From positions 1 through 64,000 of the forward strand of contig NZ_RQJX01000018.1 of the NCBI RefSeq assembly GCF_003850045.1: DNA of 64,000 nucleotides. The letters are read 5' to 3'. A program made the position numbers and the translations under genes. Position 1 is the first letter of the stretch. Each line of letters opens with the position of its first letter. Source of the DNA: Aeromicrobium camelliae. Lineage in GTDB: Bacteria > Actinomycetota > Actinomycetes > Propionibacteriales > Nocardioidaceae. Shown here piece by piece: positions 36,740-46,447 of this stretch. The notes under the pieces were generated by a model. The model was not told the origin of the DNA and searched no databases. It was given only the letters and a program-made list of their open reading frames with translations.

Positions 36740-38665
36740 TTATCCGGCGTCCTGACGGCGCCGGACGAGGATCGTGACCACGGCCCCCGCGACCGCGACG
36801 AGAAGAACTCCGGCGACGGCCACGGTGGTCCACGGCGTGCCGGCCGACGGCTCCTCGGCGGTGTCCGCGACTGCGGCCCCTTCCTGGCCATCGCCGTCGC
36901 TCCCGCCCGCCGCCGGCGTCGCGTCGGCCGCTGCCGCCGCGAGCCGGAAGTCGGCGGACGGGGCCGTGAGTCCGGCGACGTCCTCGTACTCGGGGGCGGC
37001 GCCGTCACCGCTCGACGTCCGCTTGAGAGTGAGGGTGTACGGCAGGTTGGCATCATCGCCGCGGACGTTGTAGACGACCTGGACGTAATGCACGCCGGCC
37101 AACTGGGCCCCTTGTTCGGCCGCAGAGGTCGACGTGCGCTGGGACGGGGCGATCGGGTAGGACTGGGCGCCGGTACGGAACGGACCGTTCTCTCGAGTGT
37201 TGGCCAAGGCGCCCGTGCTCCAGTCCTCCGGTTCCTTCGTCCAGAACGAGATCGAGTTCTCTGCGCGCAGCGGGTTCACGATGGAGACCTCGATACCGCT
37301 GCCCGCGCCTGCCGCTCGGCGGACGGCGTCGGTCAGTTGAGCGTCCAGCTGGGCCTGCAGACTCTCCCCCCAATCGAGCGGGATTCCGAGGACCTGGGTC
37401 TCGCCCGGGTTGATGTCGAGCGCGTACGTGCCCTCGTCCACGATCGGTGCGTTGGCGTTGCTGGTGCCGGGAACCACGTCGCGCGTGGCGTCCCCCGGTT
37501 CGAGCGCCGTCCATGCGGGCGCCTGGGGCGGGTCGGTGGTCGGCGCCTCGGCCAGAGGCGGCTCTTCATAGACCGCGAGCTCGACCGGCGCGCCGGCGAG
37601 TTCGATGCCGACCGTGCGGTCGATGCGGACGGTGACCTCATCGGCGGTGTTGCAGACGTCGTCGGGGTCTTCAACCCAGCTCGAGGTCGCTCCGTAATTG
37701 ATGGGGCTCCGGGCTCCGATCCCGATGCCGTACGCAGTGGCGACATTGCACTGCTTCGGCCCGTAGTCCGCGTCGGCGTACACCGCGACGGCCAGGGCGT
37801 CGCCGACCGAACCCGCCACGCCGCGGAACACGGCGCCGACGTGGATGGTGCTGCCCGGAACGGTCCGTTCGACGCGCCAGTGGATCGGCTCCTCGTCAGG
37901 GATCGAGTCCAGGTAGCGCCCCTGAGTGATGGTGGGTGCGGCCTCCGGATCGGTCGTGCCCTCGACGGGAGTCCCGCCGAGGTCGAACGGGCGGGAGGCT
38001 CGGGTCGACGTGACAGTGAGGCTGCGGGTCAGGGACTCGGCGTCGTTCGCGTCGTAGTACGTGCCGCCGGCGCGCTCGGCGATGCACTGCAAGGTGTCGC
38101 GGGCGGCACCGGAGACGTCGAGGCCGACGACGTCGACACGCACGTCGACGCCCGAGCTCGCGATCTCACCGGCCACCTCGCACGGGTCGGGATCGCAGGT
38201 GGGCTCGCCGTCGGATACCAGGATGATGGATCGCTGGCCCGAATCGCCCAGGTCCGCCGCCGCTTCACGCAGAGCGTGGCTGGTGGGTGTCCAGCCGACC
38301 GGAGCGTACTCGTCGACCGCGGCGCGGAGGTCGTCACGGTTCTCGGTGCCCAGATCGACGACACGCTGTGAGTCGGTGCAGGCGGCGGGGTCGGTCTCGG
38401 CGACGTCGCTGGCCCCGAAGACCCGGAAGCCGACGCGCTGATCCGCCGGGAGTTCGTCGATGACGGTTCTCAACGCCTGCTTCGCCGCATCGATGCGGGT
38501 GCCGCCACCGCCGCCCGCGGGGTCTGCCATGGAGCCGGACGCATCCAGCACCAGCATCATGTCGCTCGGGGAGGCGTCCTCGGGCTCCTCGGCCACGGCC
38601 GGTGCGGCGAGCGCCGACCAGGCGAGGAGCAGGACGCCCACGACGACATAACTGCTTCGTTTCAT
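36740..38665 (-). CDS. Secreted VWA domain protein with C-terminal membrane anchor
   Basis: A 641-aa exported protein. A signal peptide (SYVVVGVLLLAWSALAAPAVA) precedes a von Willebrand A domain at about residues 34-215. Its MIDAS motif is LVLDASGSM, followed by the T site in VGWTPTSHAL and SIILVSDGEPTCDPDPC. The rest is beta-rich extracellular sequence, then a Gly/Ala/Asp-rich linker and one C-terminal membrane helix (TVAVAGVLLLVAVAGAVVTILV, read in two parts) with a basic stop-transfer tail. It should be displayed outside the membrane and bind a protein ligand through a metal. GAGGGGG precedes ATG 38665. Its partner is unknown. Confidence 0.88.
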   Translation of the reverse strand: MKRSSYVVVGVLLLAWSALAAPAVAEEPEDASPSDMMLVLDASGSMADPAGGGGGTRIDAAKQALRTVIDELPADQRVGFRVFGASDVAETDPAACTDSQRVVDLGTENRDDLRAAVDEYAPVGWTPTSHALREAAADLGDSGQRSIILVSDGEPTCDPDPCEVAGEIASSGVDVRVDVVGLDVSGAARDTLQCIAERAGGTYYDANDAESLTRSLTVTSTRASRPFDLGGTPVEGTTDPEAAPTITQGRYLDSIPDEEPIHWRVERTVPGSTIHVGAVFRGVAGSVGDALAVAVYADADYGPKQCNVATAYGIGIGARSPINYGATSSWVEDPDDVCNTADEVTVRIDRTVGIELAGAPVELAVYEEPPLAEAPTTDPPQAPAWTALEPGDATRDVVPGTSNANAPIVDEGTYALDINPGETQVLGIPLDWGESLQAQLDAQLTDAVRRAAGAGSGIEVSIVNPLRAENSISFWTKEPEDWSTGALANTRENGPFRTGAQSYPIAPSQRTSTSAAEQGAQLAGVHYVQVVYNVRGDDANLPYTLTLKRTSSGDGAAPEYEDVAGLTAPSADFRLAAAAADATPAAGGSDGDGQEGAAVADTAEEPSAGTPWTTVAVAGVLLVAVAGAVVTILVRRRQDAG

Positions 38666-38690
38666 GGGGCCCCCTCGATGACGGGTCGGT

Positions 38691-39299
38691 CTACCCGTTC
38701 GCGTCGTGTCCGTTCAGGTTCCACAAATCGGGCCACACGATACCCAGTTCCTGCACCATCTCGCGCAACAGCGGCAGGCTGAGACCGATCACGTTGTGGT
38801 GATCGCCCTCGACCCGGGTCACGAAGGCGCCGCCGATGCCGTCGATCGTGAACGCGCCGGCCACGTGCAGCGGCTCACCGGTCGCGACGTACGCGTCGAT
38901 CTCTTCGTCGGTCACATACGCGAAATGCACGCGGGTGGCTGCGGCCCGCAGCACGACGTCGTCGCCGCGGCGCAGGCAATGGCCGGTATGAAGAACACCG
39001 GCGTTACCGCGCATCTCGCGCCAGCGTTGACGCGCTGTCTCAGGGTCGTGGGGCTTGCCGAGGATCTGACCGTCGAACTCCAGCACGGAGTCGCAGCCGA
39101 GAACGAGCCGATCGCGGTGACCGCTCGCCACAGCGTCGCACTTGAGCCGCGCCAGCTCGCTGGCGAGTCCGCTCGGGGTCGCGGCGACGACCTGGTCCTC
39201 GTCGACACCCGACACGATGACGTCCGGCTCGATGCCGGCACGTCGCAGGATCGACAACCGCGCCGGAGACGCGGAGGCGAGGATGAGCCGCATCGTCAC
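38691..39299 (-). CDS. maf: Maf family nucleotide pyrophosphatase
   Basis: A 202-aa Maf-like house-cleaning enzyme hydrolysing non-canonical or m5U/UTP-type nucleotides. Motifs: LILASASPARLSILRRAG, LVLGCDSVLEFDGQILGKP, and VATGEPLHVAGAFTIDGIGG. GTG 39299 overlaps the accE stop by 4 nt (GTGA); ATG 39293, two codons later, is an equally plausible start. The accD-accE-maf order is conserved in actinobacteria. Confidence 0.92.
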   Translation of the reverse strand: MTMRLILASASPARLSILRRAGIEPDVIVSGVDEDQVVAATPSGLASELARLKCDAVASGHRDRLVLGCDSVLEFDGQILGKPHDPETARQRWREMRGNAGVLHTGHCLRRGDDVVLRAAATRVHFAYVTDEEIDAYVATGEPLHVAGAFTIDGIGGAFVTRVEGDHHNVIGLSLPLLREMVQELGIVWPDLWNLNGHDANG

Positions 39300-39526
39300 C
39301 AGGCGCTGCGGCGCCACTGTCCGGGGCCGACGCGCAGCGGCGCGCGGTGCTGGCGGGCGGGGTGTCCCCACTCGGAGCGCACCGGCGCTGGACGCTTGGC
39401 GGCGGCGTGAGCGGCGGCCGCATTGCGCGCAGCGACGACGGCCACGAGAGCCGCGAGCTCCTCCTCGGTGAGGTCGCCACGGACCACGCGCAGGACCGGC
39501 TTCGCCGGGGTCGTCTCCTCGCTCAC
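39296..39526 (-). CDS. accE: Acyl-CoA carboxylase epsilon subunit
   Basis: A 76-aa protein easily missed because of its size. The core [20 protein letters not shown] is the signature of the actinobacterial AccE/PccE subunit, which stabilises the alpha-beta carboxylase complex. A basic tail with [19 protein letters not shown] and WRRSAW follows. GTG 39526 overlaps the accD stop by 4 nt, and its own stop overlaps the maf start by 4 nt, so all three are translationally coupled. Confidence 0.92.
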   Translation of the reverse strand: MSEETTPAKPVLRVVRGDLTEEELAALVAVVAARNAAAAHAAAKRPAPVRSEWGHPARQHRAPLRVGPGQWRRSAW

Positions 39527-41127
39527 AGCGGGATGTTCCCGTGCTTCTTGGGCGGAAGGGTCTCGCGCTTGGTACGCAGCAGGCGCAGCGCCTTGGCGAT
39601 CTCGGCCCGGGTGCGACTGGGACGGATGACCGCGTCCACGTAACCGCGCTCGGCGGCCACGTAGGGGTTGCACAGGGTGTCCTCGTACTCGGTCATGAGC
39701 TCGGCCCGACGCGCGTCCGGGTCCTCGGCGCCGGCGATCTCGCGGCGGTAGAGGATGTTGACGGCGCCCTGAGCACCCACCACGGCGATCTGCGCGGTCG
39801 GCCAGGCCAGGTTGACGTCCGCGCCGAGGTGCTTGGAGCCCATGACGTCGTAGGCGCCGCCATAGGCCTTGCGCGTGATGACCGTGACCAGCGGGACGGT
39901 GGCCTCGGCGTAGGCGTAGATCAGCTTGGCTCCGCGACGGATGATGCCGTTCCACTCCTGGTCCGTGCCGGGGAGGAAGCCCGGGACGTCGACGAACGTC
40001 AGGACCGGGATATTGAAGGCGTCGCACGTGCGGACGAACCGCGCGGCCTTCTCCGAAGCGTCGATGTCGAGCGTGCCCGCGAACTGCATCGGCTGGTTGG
40101 CCACGACGCCGACGCTGCGGCCTTCGACGCGGCCGAAACCGATGACGATGTTGGGGGCGAACATCGGCTGGACCTCGAGGAAGTCCTGGTCGTCGAGGAC
40201 CGTCTCGATGACCGTGCGGATGTCGTACGGCTGGTTGGCCGAATCGGGAATGAGCGTGTCGAGCGCGAGGTCGGCGTCGTTGGGCTCGAGGTCGATGTCC
40301 TCGTCGTAGGCCTCGGGCTCCTCCATGTTGTTCTGGGGGAGGTAGCTGAGCAGCGCCTTGACGTACTCGATCGCGTCGGTCTCGTCCGCGCCCATGTAGT
40401 GGGCGTTGCCGCTCTTGGTGTTGTGGGTGCGCGCGCCGCCGAGTTCCTCCATCGTGACGTCCTCGCCGGTGACCGTCTTGATGATGTCCGGGCCGGTGAT
40501 GAACATGTTGGAGGTCTTGTCGACCATCACGACGAAGTCGGTGACGGCGGGGGAGTAGACATGGCCGCCGGCGTTCGATCCCATGATGAGACTGATCTGG
40601 GGGATCACGCCCGACGCGTGGACGTTCCGGCGGAAGATCTCGCCGTACAGGCCGAGCGAGACGACGCCCTCCTGAATGCGGGCACCAGCACCCTCGTTGA
40701 TCCCGATGATCGGGCACCCGGACTTGATCGCGAGGTCCATGACCTTGGTGATCTTCTCGCCGTACACCTCGCCGAGGCTGCCGCCGAAGATGCTGAAGTC
40801 CTGGCTGAAGACACAGACCTGGCGGCCGTCGATCGTGCCGTAGCCGGTGATGACACCGTCGCCGAGCGGCCGGTTCTCCGCCAAGCCGAAGGCGGTGGCA
40901 CGGTGACGCGCGAAGGCGTCGAGTTCGACGAACGAACCTTCGTCGAGCAACTGCTCGATCCGCTCGCGCGCGCTCTGGCGCCCCTTGGCGTGCTGCTTCT
41001 CGGCGGCACGCTCCGCGACCTCGACAGTGGCCTCGTGCGTGCGGCGTTCGTGATCGGCGAGTTTGCCCGCGGTGGTGTGGAGCTCGGGATGCGCCTCGAG
41101 CTGGACGTCCGGTGCTGCGTCGGTCAT
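39523..41127 (-). CDS. accD: Acyl-CoA carboxylase beta subunit (AccD5/PccB type)
   Basis: A 534-aa carboxyltransferase that moves CO2 from biotin to acetyl- or propionyl-CoA. Diagnostic stretches are [35 protein letters not shown], the acyl-CoA oxyanion hole [48 protein letters not shown], and the biotin oxyanion region [21 protein letters not shown]. The form with the long acidic insert [16 protein letters not shown] is typical of propionyl-CoA-active actinobacterial subunits. ATG 41127 lies 7 nt after TAAGGT (complement of 41135-41140), probably leaderless, and shares that element with divergent birA. Confidence 0.95.
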   Translation of the reverse strand: MTDAAPDVQLEAHPELHTTAGKLADHERRTHEATVEVAERAAEKQHAKGRQSARERIEQLLDEGSFVELDAFARHRATAFGLAENRPLGDGVITGYGTIDGRQVCVFSQDFSIFGGSLGEVYGEKITKVMDLAIKSGCPIIGINEGAGARIQEGVVSLGLYGEIFRRNVHASGVIPQISLIMGSNAGGHVYSPAVTDFVVMVDKTSNMFITGPDIIKTVTGEDVTMEELGGARTHNTKSGNAHYMGADETDAIEYVKALLSYLPQNNMEEPEAYDEDIDLEPNDADLALDTLIPDSANQPYDIRTVIETVLDDQDFLEVQPMFAPNIVIGFGRVEGRSVGVVANQPMQFAGTLDIDASEKAARFVRTCDAFNIPVLTFVDVPGFLPGTDQEWNGIIRRGAKLIYAYAEATVPLVTVITRKAYGGAYDVMGSKHLGADVNLAWPTAQIAVVGAQGAVNILYRREIAGAEDPDARRAELMTEYEDTLCNPYVAAERGYVDAVIRPSRTRAEIAKALRLLRTKRETLPPKKHGNIPL

Positions 41128-41133
41128 GTGGCT

Positions 41134-41140
41134 TACCTTA
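41134..41140. promoter_or_regulatory. Symmetric -10 heptamer TACCTTA between accD and birA
   Basis: TAAGGT (complement of 41135-41140) lies 7 nt before ATG 41127 of accD. TACCTT (41134-41139) lies 5 nt before GTG 41145 of birA. Start codons are 17 nt apart. One melted region could feed two leaderless mRNAs, tying carboxylase synthesis to its biotin ligase. Activity is inferred. Confidence 0.58.
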
Positions 41141-41144
41141 GACC

Positions 41145-41975
41145 GTGTCTTCCTCACCGCATCGCCGTCCCTGTGATCTGCCCCGCACTCCGCTCGACGC
41201 CGTAGCGCTTCAGAACGCGCTTCGCGCGACCCGGTGGCAGCGCCTCGAGGTGACGGTCGAGTCACCCAGCACCAACGCCGAACTGGCGATCGCGGCGCGG
41301 TCCGGGGCGCCCTCGGGAAGCGTCGTCACGACCGATCATCAGGCGGCGGGTCGTGGCCGTCTCGACCGCACCTTCGTCATGCCGCCGATGTCCGGCATCG
41401 CGGTGTCGGCCCTCATCCGGCCGGAGGTCCCCCTCGCGCGGTGGAGTTGGCTGCCGTTGGTCGCGGGGCTCGCGGTCGCTGACACGATCGCCGAGGCGGG
41501 TGTTCGCGACGGCGGCATCAAGTGGCCCAACGACGTCCTCGTCGCGGGACGCAAGATCAGCGGGATCCTGCTCGAGCGGGTGGAGCCGCCCGCGGGATCG
41601 GGGCTGGCGGCCGCCGCGGTCATCGGGATGGGGGTCAACGTCAGCCTCAGCGAGGAGGAGCGGCCGGTGGAGACGGCCACCTCCCTGCTGTTGGAGGGCG
41701 CCGACCAACTCGACCGCACGGTGCTTGCCACCCGCTTGCTGACCCACCTGGATCGATGGCTCTCGGCGTGGGAGAACGACGACGAGAGCTTCGCCGCGCT
41801 GCGCGAAGCGTTCGTGCAGCGCTGCGTCACCGTCGGGCAGCACGTCCGGGTGATGCTGCCCGACGGGAGTCGCGTCGAGGGCACCGCGGAGACGGTGGAC
41901 GAGTTCGGTCGCCTGGTCGTGGACGGGAAGCCGTTCAGCGCCGGCGACATCACTCACGTTCGTCCTGCCAGGTGA
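41145..41975 (+). CDS. birA: Biotin--[acetyl-CoA-carboxylase] ligase
   Basis: A 276-aa biotin protein ligase that attaches biotin to the BCCP lysine of the carboxylase alpha subunit. The biotin/ATP-binding loop is [15 protein letters not shown], followed by [31 protein letters not shown] and the C-terminal SH3-like domain ([18 protein letters not shown]). There is no N-terminal helix-turn-helix, so it is monofunctional and not a biotin repressor. It is divergent from its client operon accD-accE-maf with a 17-nt gap. Confidence 0.95.
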   Translation: MSSSPHRRPCDLPRTPLDAVALQNALRATRWQRLEVTVESPSTNAELAIAARSGAPSGSVVTTDHQAAGRGRLDRTFVMPPMSGIAVSALIRPEVPLARWSWLPLVAGLAVADTIAEAGVRDGGIKWPNDVLVAGRKISGILLERVEPPAGSGLAAAAVIGMGVNVSLSEEERPVETATSLLLEGADQLDRTVLATRLLTHLDRWLSAWENDDESFAALREAFVQRCVTVGQHVRVMLPDGSRVEGTAETVDEFGRLVVDGKPFSAGDITHVRPAR

Positions 41976-42001
41976 CCTCCCGGGCGTGACAGAATCGTCA
42001 C

Positions 42002-42523
42002 ATGTCCCTTTCGGCCAAGCTGCTCCTCGACGGCGAGAACGTCGTGGAGGAGACCCGCACGCATGTCAAGGTGCTCGTCGTGCCGTTCCTCTTCGGCTTG
42101 GCCGTCATGGCGGTCGCGGGGTTCACCTACGGCGTGATCGGGGACGGCGGCGGCTCCTGGGCGCGCATCGCGGTCGTCGTGGTCGCTCTCGTGCTCTTCA
42201 CCATCACCACGGTCATCCCGTTCCTGCGCTGGTACCTGTGGACCTACACGCTGACGAACCTGCGGATCGTCGAGCAGCGCGGAATCCTCACGCGGACCGG
42301 CAGGATCATCCCCCTCATGCGCGTCAACGACGTCAACTACGAGAAACAGCTCATCGACCGCATCCTGCGCTGCGGGACGCTCGTGATCCATGATGCGAGC
42401 CAGCAGGAGGGCCTGCGGCTGCACGACGTCCCGCGGATCGAGGAGTTCCACCGCAGCGTCAGCACGCTGGTGTTCGACAACCACCCATCCCATCAGGAGG
42501 TTCCCCGTGGCGAATCGAGCTGA
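42002..42523 (+). CDS. PH domain (bPH2/YdbS-like) membrane protein
   Basis: A 173-aa membrane protein with two N-terminal helices (LVVPFLFGLAVMAVAGFTYG and IAVVVVALVLFTITTVIPFL), then a bacterial PH-like domain of about 90 residues (YTLTNLRIVEQRGILTRTGR, IPLMRVNDVNYEKQLIDRIL). Function is unknown. A similar gene lies between birA and purK in mycobacteria (from memory). CAGAAT lies 6 nt before ATG 42002. Its last 17 nt overlap the adenylate cyclase gene, so the two are probably co-expressed. Confidence 0.88.
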   Translation: MSLSAKLLLDGENVVEETRTHVKVLVVPFLFGLAVMAVAGFTYGVIGDGGGSWARIAVVVVALVLFTITTVIPFLRWYLWTYTLTNLRIVEQRGILTRTGRIIPLMRVNDVNYEKQLIDRILRCGTLVIHDASQQEGLRLHDVPRIEEFHRSVSTLVFDNHPSHQEVPRGESS

Positions 42524-43499
42524 CGAGCGTGACGAACTCGTCTCGCTGATCCTCGGTTCGCGACTGGACCTGACCAGCGACGAGGTCGCGGAGAAGGGCG
42601 GCCTGTCGCCGGAGAACACCCGGCGACTGTGGCGCGCGCTCGGCTTTCCCGATCCGGGTGACTCGTCGGCGTTCGGCACGTCGGACGCCGAAGCGGTGGC
42701 GATCGTCGCCTCCGCGATCGAGAACGACATCCTCGCCGAGGACACCACCTTCCGGCTCACGCGCGCCGTCGGCCAGACCATGGCACGGCTCGCGGACTGG
42801 CAGGTCTCCACGCTGGTCGATCAACTGGAGCGCGACGTCGAGGAGGGCAAGGCCCAGAGCCGGCTCCAGGCGGCGATGGCGTTGGCGGCCACCGCCGGCC
42901 CGGCACTCGAGAAGCTCATGGTGCATGCGTGGCGCCGTCACCTGGCCGCCGCCGCATCGCGGTTGGAGGCGCAGGGCGCCGTCGACGAGGAACTGTTGTC
43001 GACCACGATGTCCGTCGGATTCGCCGACCTCTCCCGTTTCACCGCCTTGTCCAACGAGCTCGACGACGCGGCGCTCGCGCGCGTCGTCGAGACGTTCGAG
43101 AACCGTGCCACCGACCTGGTGACGTCGTACGGCGGCCGTGTCATCAAGACGTTGGGCGATGCCGTGCTCTACGTGTGCCCGGATCCCGTCCAAGCCACGC
43201 GGATCGCGCTCGAGATCGTCAAGCGACTGTCGACGAGTGAGGGCCTCCCGAGCTTGCGGGTGGGCCTGGCCACCGGCTCGGTCATCAGCCGCCTCGGCGA
43301 CGTGTTCGGTCCTCCGGTCAACCTGGCCGCTCGACTTTCCCACGTGGCGCGCAGCAACCGCGTGCTCGTCGACACGACGACGGCGAACGCGCTCGGCGAC
43401 GACTTCGAGACACGTGTGCTCCCGCCGCGGCTGCTGCGGGGTTTCGGCAACGTCTCGCCGATCACCGTCAGCGAGCGACGCGGCTTCCGCAGTCGCTGA
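42507..43499 (+). CDS. Class III adenylate cyclase with N-terminal regulatory domain
   Basis: A 330-aa nucleotide cyclase producing cAMP. Residues 1-160 form a helical domain like the autoinhibitory, pH-sensing region of mycobacterial Rv1264. The catalytic domain (about 165-330) has metal aspartates D174 (FADLSRFT) and D218, purine-specifying K214 (IKTLGDAV) and the transition-state pair N272/R276 (PVNLAARL), so it should be active as a homodimer. No membrane helix is present. GTG 42507 has AGGAGG 6 nt upstream inside the PH-domain gene. Its placement between a membrane PH protein and purine synthesis genes is unusual. Confidence 0.92.
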   Translation: MANRADERDELVSLILGSRLDLTSDEVAEKGGLSPENTRRLWRALGFPDPGDSSAFGTSDAEAVAIVASAIENDILAEDTTFRLTRAVGQTMARLADWQVSTLVDQLERDVEEGKAQSRLQAAMALAATAGPALEKLMVHAWRRHLAAAASRLEAQGAVDEELLSTTMSVGFADLSRFTALSNELDDAALARVVETFENRATDLVTSYGGRVIKTLGDAVLYVCPDPVQATRIALEIVKRLSTSEGLPSLRVGLATGSVISRLGDVFGPPVNLAARLSHVARSNRVLVDTTTANALGDDFETRVLPPRLLRGFGNVSPITVSERRGFRSR

Positions 43500-43532
43500 T
43501 CGTCCGCCTGCTGCGATCGATAGGCTGCTGGC

Positions 43533-44702
43533 GTGCCTGAACTCGCGGTGATCGGCGGGGGACAACTCGCCCGGATGATGCAGCAGCCTGCCATTGCCCT
43601 CGGGATCCGACTTCGGCTCCTGGCCGAGGGCCCCGACGTCTCGGCCGCCCAGGTCGTGGTGGACCACGAGGTCGGCGACTACACCGACCTCGACGCCTTG
43701 CACCGGATCACCGCGGGCGTCGGTGTCGTGACGTTCGACCACGAGCACGTGCCGCCGACCCACCTGCGCGCTCTGCAGGAGTCGGGGATCGCATGCCGTC
43801 CCGGGCCCCAGGCGCTCATCTACGCCCAAGACAAGGGCGACATGCGTGAGAAGCTGGCCGAACTGTCGCTACCGGCTCCTGCCTTCACCGTCGTCGACCC
43901 CGCTCAGCACGGTGAGGAGTCCGCCCGAGAGGCGCTCGTCGCGTTCGGCGACCAGATCGGCTGGCCCTTCATCGTCAAGACCACGCGCGGCGGGTACGAC
44001 GGCAAGGGCGTCTGGAAGGTGACGTCGGCCGACGACCTCGACGAGCCGTTCGCCGCGGTCACGGCTTCGGGGGCCCGCTTGCTCGCCGAGGCGCTCGTGG
44101 ACTTCAGGCGGGAGTTGTCGGCGCAGGTCGCGCGGCGCCCGTCCGGCGAGATGGTGGTGTACCCGGTCGTGGAGTCGCGCCAGCGCGACGGCATCTGCGT
44201 GGAAGTCACGGCGCCGGCGCCCGATCTCGATCCGGCGACGGCCGCCGAGGCCACGGCTGTCGCCACGTCAGTGGCCGAGGGCCTCGATGTCGTCGGCATG
44301 CTGGCCGTGGAGTTGTTCGAGACCCAGGACGGCCGAGTCCTCGTGAACGAGTTCGCGATGCGGCCGCACAACACCGGGCATTGGAGCATCGACGGCGCCG
44401 AGACGAGCCAGTTCGAGAACCACCTTCGGGCCGTGCTCGATCTTCCGCTCGGCTCACCCGCGCCGCGCCAGCCGTGGGCAGTGATGGTCAACATCCTCGG
44501 CGGCAGCGTGACCGACCTCGTGGCCCAGCGAGCCGTCGCACTCGCGGCCGAGCCGGATGTTCACATCCACCTCTACGGCAAAGAGGTCAAACCGGGCCGC
44601 AAGGTCGGACACGTCACGGCCACCGGCGACGACCTCGACGACGTGCTGCGCCGGGCCAGGCGGAGTGCGGCCATCCTGACGGACGGAGAAGAGACGGCAT
44701 GA
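43533..44702 (+). CDS. purK: N5-carboxyaminoimidazole ribonucleotide synthase PurK
   Basis: A 389-aa ATP-grasp enzyme of purine synthesis, turning AIR plus bicarbonate into N5-CAIR. Motifs: [20 protein letters not shown], the ATP-grasp lysine loop [38 protein letters not shown] and [23 protein letters not shown] 43533 lies 6 nt after TAGGCT (43521-43526), indicating a leaderless promoter separate from the cyclase gene 33 nt upstream. It overlaps purE by 4 nt. Confidence 0.96.
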   Translation: MPELAVIGGGQLARMMQQPAIALGIRLRLLAEGPDVSAAQVVVDHEVGDYTDLDALHRITAGVGVVTFDHEHVPPTHLRALQESGIACRPGPQALIYAQDKGDMREKLAELSLPAPAFTVVDPAQHGEESAREALVAFGDQIGWPFIVKTTRGGYDGKGVWKVTSADDLDEPFAAVTASGARLLAEALVDFRRELSAQVARRPSGEMVVYPVVESRQRDGICVEVTAPAPDLDPATAAEATAVATSVAEGLDVVGMLAVELFETQDGRVLVNEFAMRPHNTGHWSIDGAETSQFENHLRAVLDLPLGSPAPRQPWAVMVNILGGSVTDLVAQRAVALAAEPDVHIHLYGKEVKPGRKVGHVTATGDDLDDVLRRARRSAAILTDGEETA

Positions 44703-45208
44703 GCGACGCAACGCCCCGCGTGGGAATCGTGATGGGGTCGGATTCCGACTGGCCCACGATGCAGGCAGCCGGCGAGGCGCTCGCCGAGTTCGGTATCGCC
44801 TACGAGGCCGATGTCGTCTCCGCACACCGCATGCCCGCGGAGATGCTAGAGTACGGCCGGCGTGCCCACGAGCGTGGGCTCGAGGTCATCATCGCCGGAG
44901 CCGGCGGAGCGGCGCACCTGCCGGGCATGCTGGCGGCGGTCACGCCGTTGCCGGTCATCGGCGTTCCGGTGCCGTTGCGCTACCTGGACGGCATGGACTC
45001 CCTGCTCTCGATCGTGCAGATGCCCGCCGGCGTGCCGGTGGCCACCGTCTCGATCGGCAACGCGCGCAACGCCGGATTGCTGGCGGCGCGCATCCTCGCG
45101 GCCGGCGACGCCGAACTGACCGCGGCGATGCTGCGTTTCCAGGAGTCGCTCGCTGACACCGCCCGCGCCAAGGGCGCGGCGGTCCGCGACGCCGCTCAGC
45201 CGCGATAG
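44699..45208 (+). CDS. purE: 5-(carboxyamino)imidazole ribonucleotide mutase PurE
   Basis: A 169-aa class I PurE that converts N5-CAIR to CAIR, the step after PurK. Conserved segments: [17 protein letters not shown], the catalytic loop VVSAHRMP with the active-site histidine, [16 protein letters not shown], and [41 protein letters not shown] 44699 overlaps the purK stop (ATGA). The 3' end overlaps the convergent PPOX-type gene by 13 nt. Confidence 0.96.
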   Translation: MSDATPRVGIVMGSDSDWPTMQAAGEALAEFGIAYEADVVSAHRMPAEMLEYGRRAHERGLEVIIAGAGGAAHLPGMLAAVTPLPVIGVPVPLRYLDGMDSLLSIVQMPAGVPVATVSIGNARNAGLLAARILAAGDAELTAAMLRFQESLADTARAKGAAVRDAAQPR

Positions 45209-45825
45209 AGGTTGGCCTCGTAGGCCGAACCGTAGTAGCGCTCCAACTCCTCGATCGAGTTCTCCGCGCCCTCGAGAGTCTTCGCGAGGCGAGCACGGGA
45301 GGCGACAGCCGTGGGATTCCACGTCTCGGGCTTCCACAGATGCGCGCGGAGGAACGCCTTCGCGCAGTGGAAGAACACCTGCTCGACCGCGACCTCCAGC
45401 AGGAGCCGCGGCACATGTCCGTCGACGGCGAACGCGTCGCGGTACGGCGCATCGGCGAGGATGCGAGCCCGGCCGTTCACTCGCAGCGTGTCGCCACGGC
45501 CCGGGATCAGGAAGAGCAGCCCCACGTGGGGGTTGCTGAGGATGTTGAGGAAGCCATCGGCGCGGCGGTTTCCCGGCCGTTCCGCGAGCGCGATCGTGCG
45601 GTCGTCGATGACGTGAACGAGGCGGCCGGCGGGATCCCCCTTCGGGGACACGTCGCAGCTCCCGTCCGGCGCGCTGGTCGCGACGAGGCAGAACGGCGAC
45701 GCGGCCAGCCAGTCGCGATGCTCCGGGTGCAGGCGGTCGCGGTCCTTCGCAGCGGCACGCGGAAGTGGAACGCCGAGGATCTCGCGCAGTTCCTGCTCAT
45801 CGGTGATCTCGACGGTCTCGCCCAT
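45196..45825 (-). CDS. Pyridoxamine 5'-phosphate oxidase-like flavoprotein
   Basis: A 209-aa split-barrel FMN-binding protein close to the MSMEG_1061 group (from memory). The barrel has [39 protein letters not shown] and [21 protein letters not shown] helical tail ([19 protein letters not shown]) completes it. Such proteins reduce or bind flavin or F420 cofactors; substrate is unknown. TAGGCT (complement of 45832-45837) lies 6 nt before ATG 45825, and its TAG is at the same time the stop codon of the upstream gene. Confidence 0.9.
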   Translation of the reverse strand: MGETVEITDEQELREILGVPLPRAAAKDRDRLHPEHRDWLAASPFCLVATSAPDGSCDVSPKGDPAGRLVHVIDDRTIALAERPGNRRADGFLNILSNPHVGLLFLIPGRGDTLRVNGRARILADAPYRDAFAVDGHVPRLLLEVAVEQVFFHCAKAFLRAHLWKPETWNPTAVASRARLAKTLEGAENSIEELERYYGSAYEANLYRG

Positions 45826-45834
45826 GGCCGCAGC

Positions 45835-46437
45835 CTAGCCGGCTGATCGCACGAAGGACCGGACCGTCGTCAGGCTGGGGGAGCGCGGCGCGGAACCGAA
45901 GCCGAAGCGGACGGGTGGAACGACCGGCGCAATCGTGCCGACAGGGTCGCCGCGGAACGTGCCCCAGGCGGCGCTGACCGACCGCACGTCGCTCGCGGCG
46001 TACCACTCGGTGCGGTCCGAGCCCGCAGAACCGTAGGTGCGTACTCCGGGCTGAAGAGTCCTCGCCAGCAGGTCGATGGCGCGAGCCCACCAGAGGCTGT
46101 CGCGCACCCTCGTAGGGACGGTCCGCAGCAGGAGGCCGAGCGTCCGCCGGCCGCCGACCTCGACGTGGAGATCCAGGTCAGGGGCCGTGACGTCCCACTG
46201 GTCGTCGACCACCCGAACCGCCACCGGTCCGACGACCACGGCGTCGAATCGGTAGGTTGCTGCCACGAAGTCGGCGACCTGCTCGTCGGGTGCGAGCAAG
46301 ACGCGCATCCCGGACGCGGTCTCCAGCATCACGTCGCTGAACGCACCGAAGGGCGATGCGGTCCAGTGGCCGATGACGATGCGCAGACCTGAGGTCGTTC
46401 CGAGACCGGCGATGTATCCGGTGAACGACCACAGCAT
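45835..46437 (-). CDS. Conserved hypothetical protein
   Basis: I do not recognise this 200-aa protein. It starts MLWSFTGYIAGLGT and looks beta-rich and soluble, with GHWTASPFGAFSDVM, VAVRVVDDQWDVTAPDLDLH, RDSLWWARAIDLLARTL and a C-terminal proline-rich strand VVPPVRFGFGSAPRSP. The layout recalls actinobacterial proteins that sit beside DNA-repair or metabolic genes, but no catalytic motif is evident. ATG 46437 lies 6 nt after GATACT (complement of 46444-46449); the frame is open upstream but would overlap the next gene. Codon use is typical of the genome, so it is real. Confidence 0.72.
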   Translation of the reverse strand: MLWSFTGYIAGLGTTSGLRIVIGHWTASPFGAFSDVMLETASGMRVLLAPDEQVADFVAATYRFDAVVVGPVAVRVVDDQWDVTAPDLDLHVEVGGRRTLGLLLRTVPTRVRDSLWWARAIDLLARTLQPGVRTYGSAGSDRTEWYAASDVRSVSAAWGTFRGDPVGTIAPVVPPVRFGFGSAPRSPSLTTVRSFVRSAG

Positions 46438-46447
46438 CGGCCCAGTA

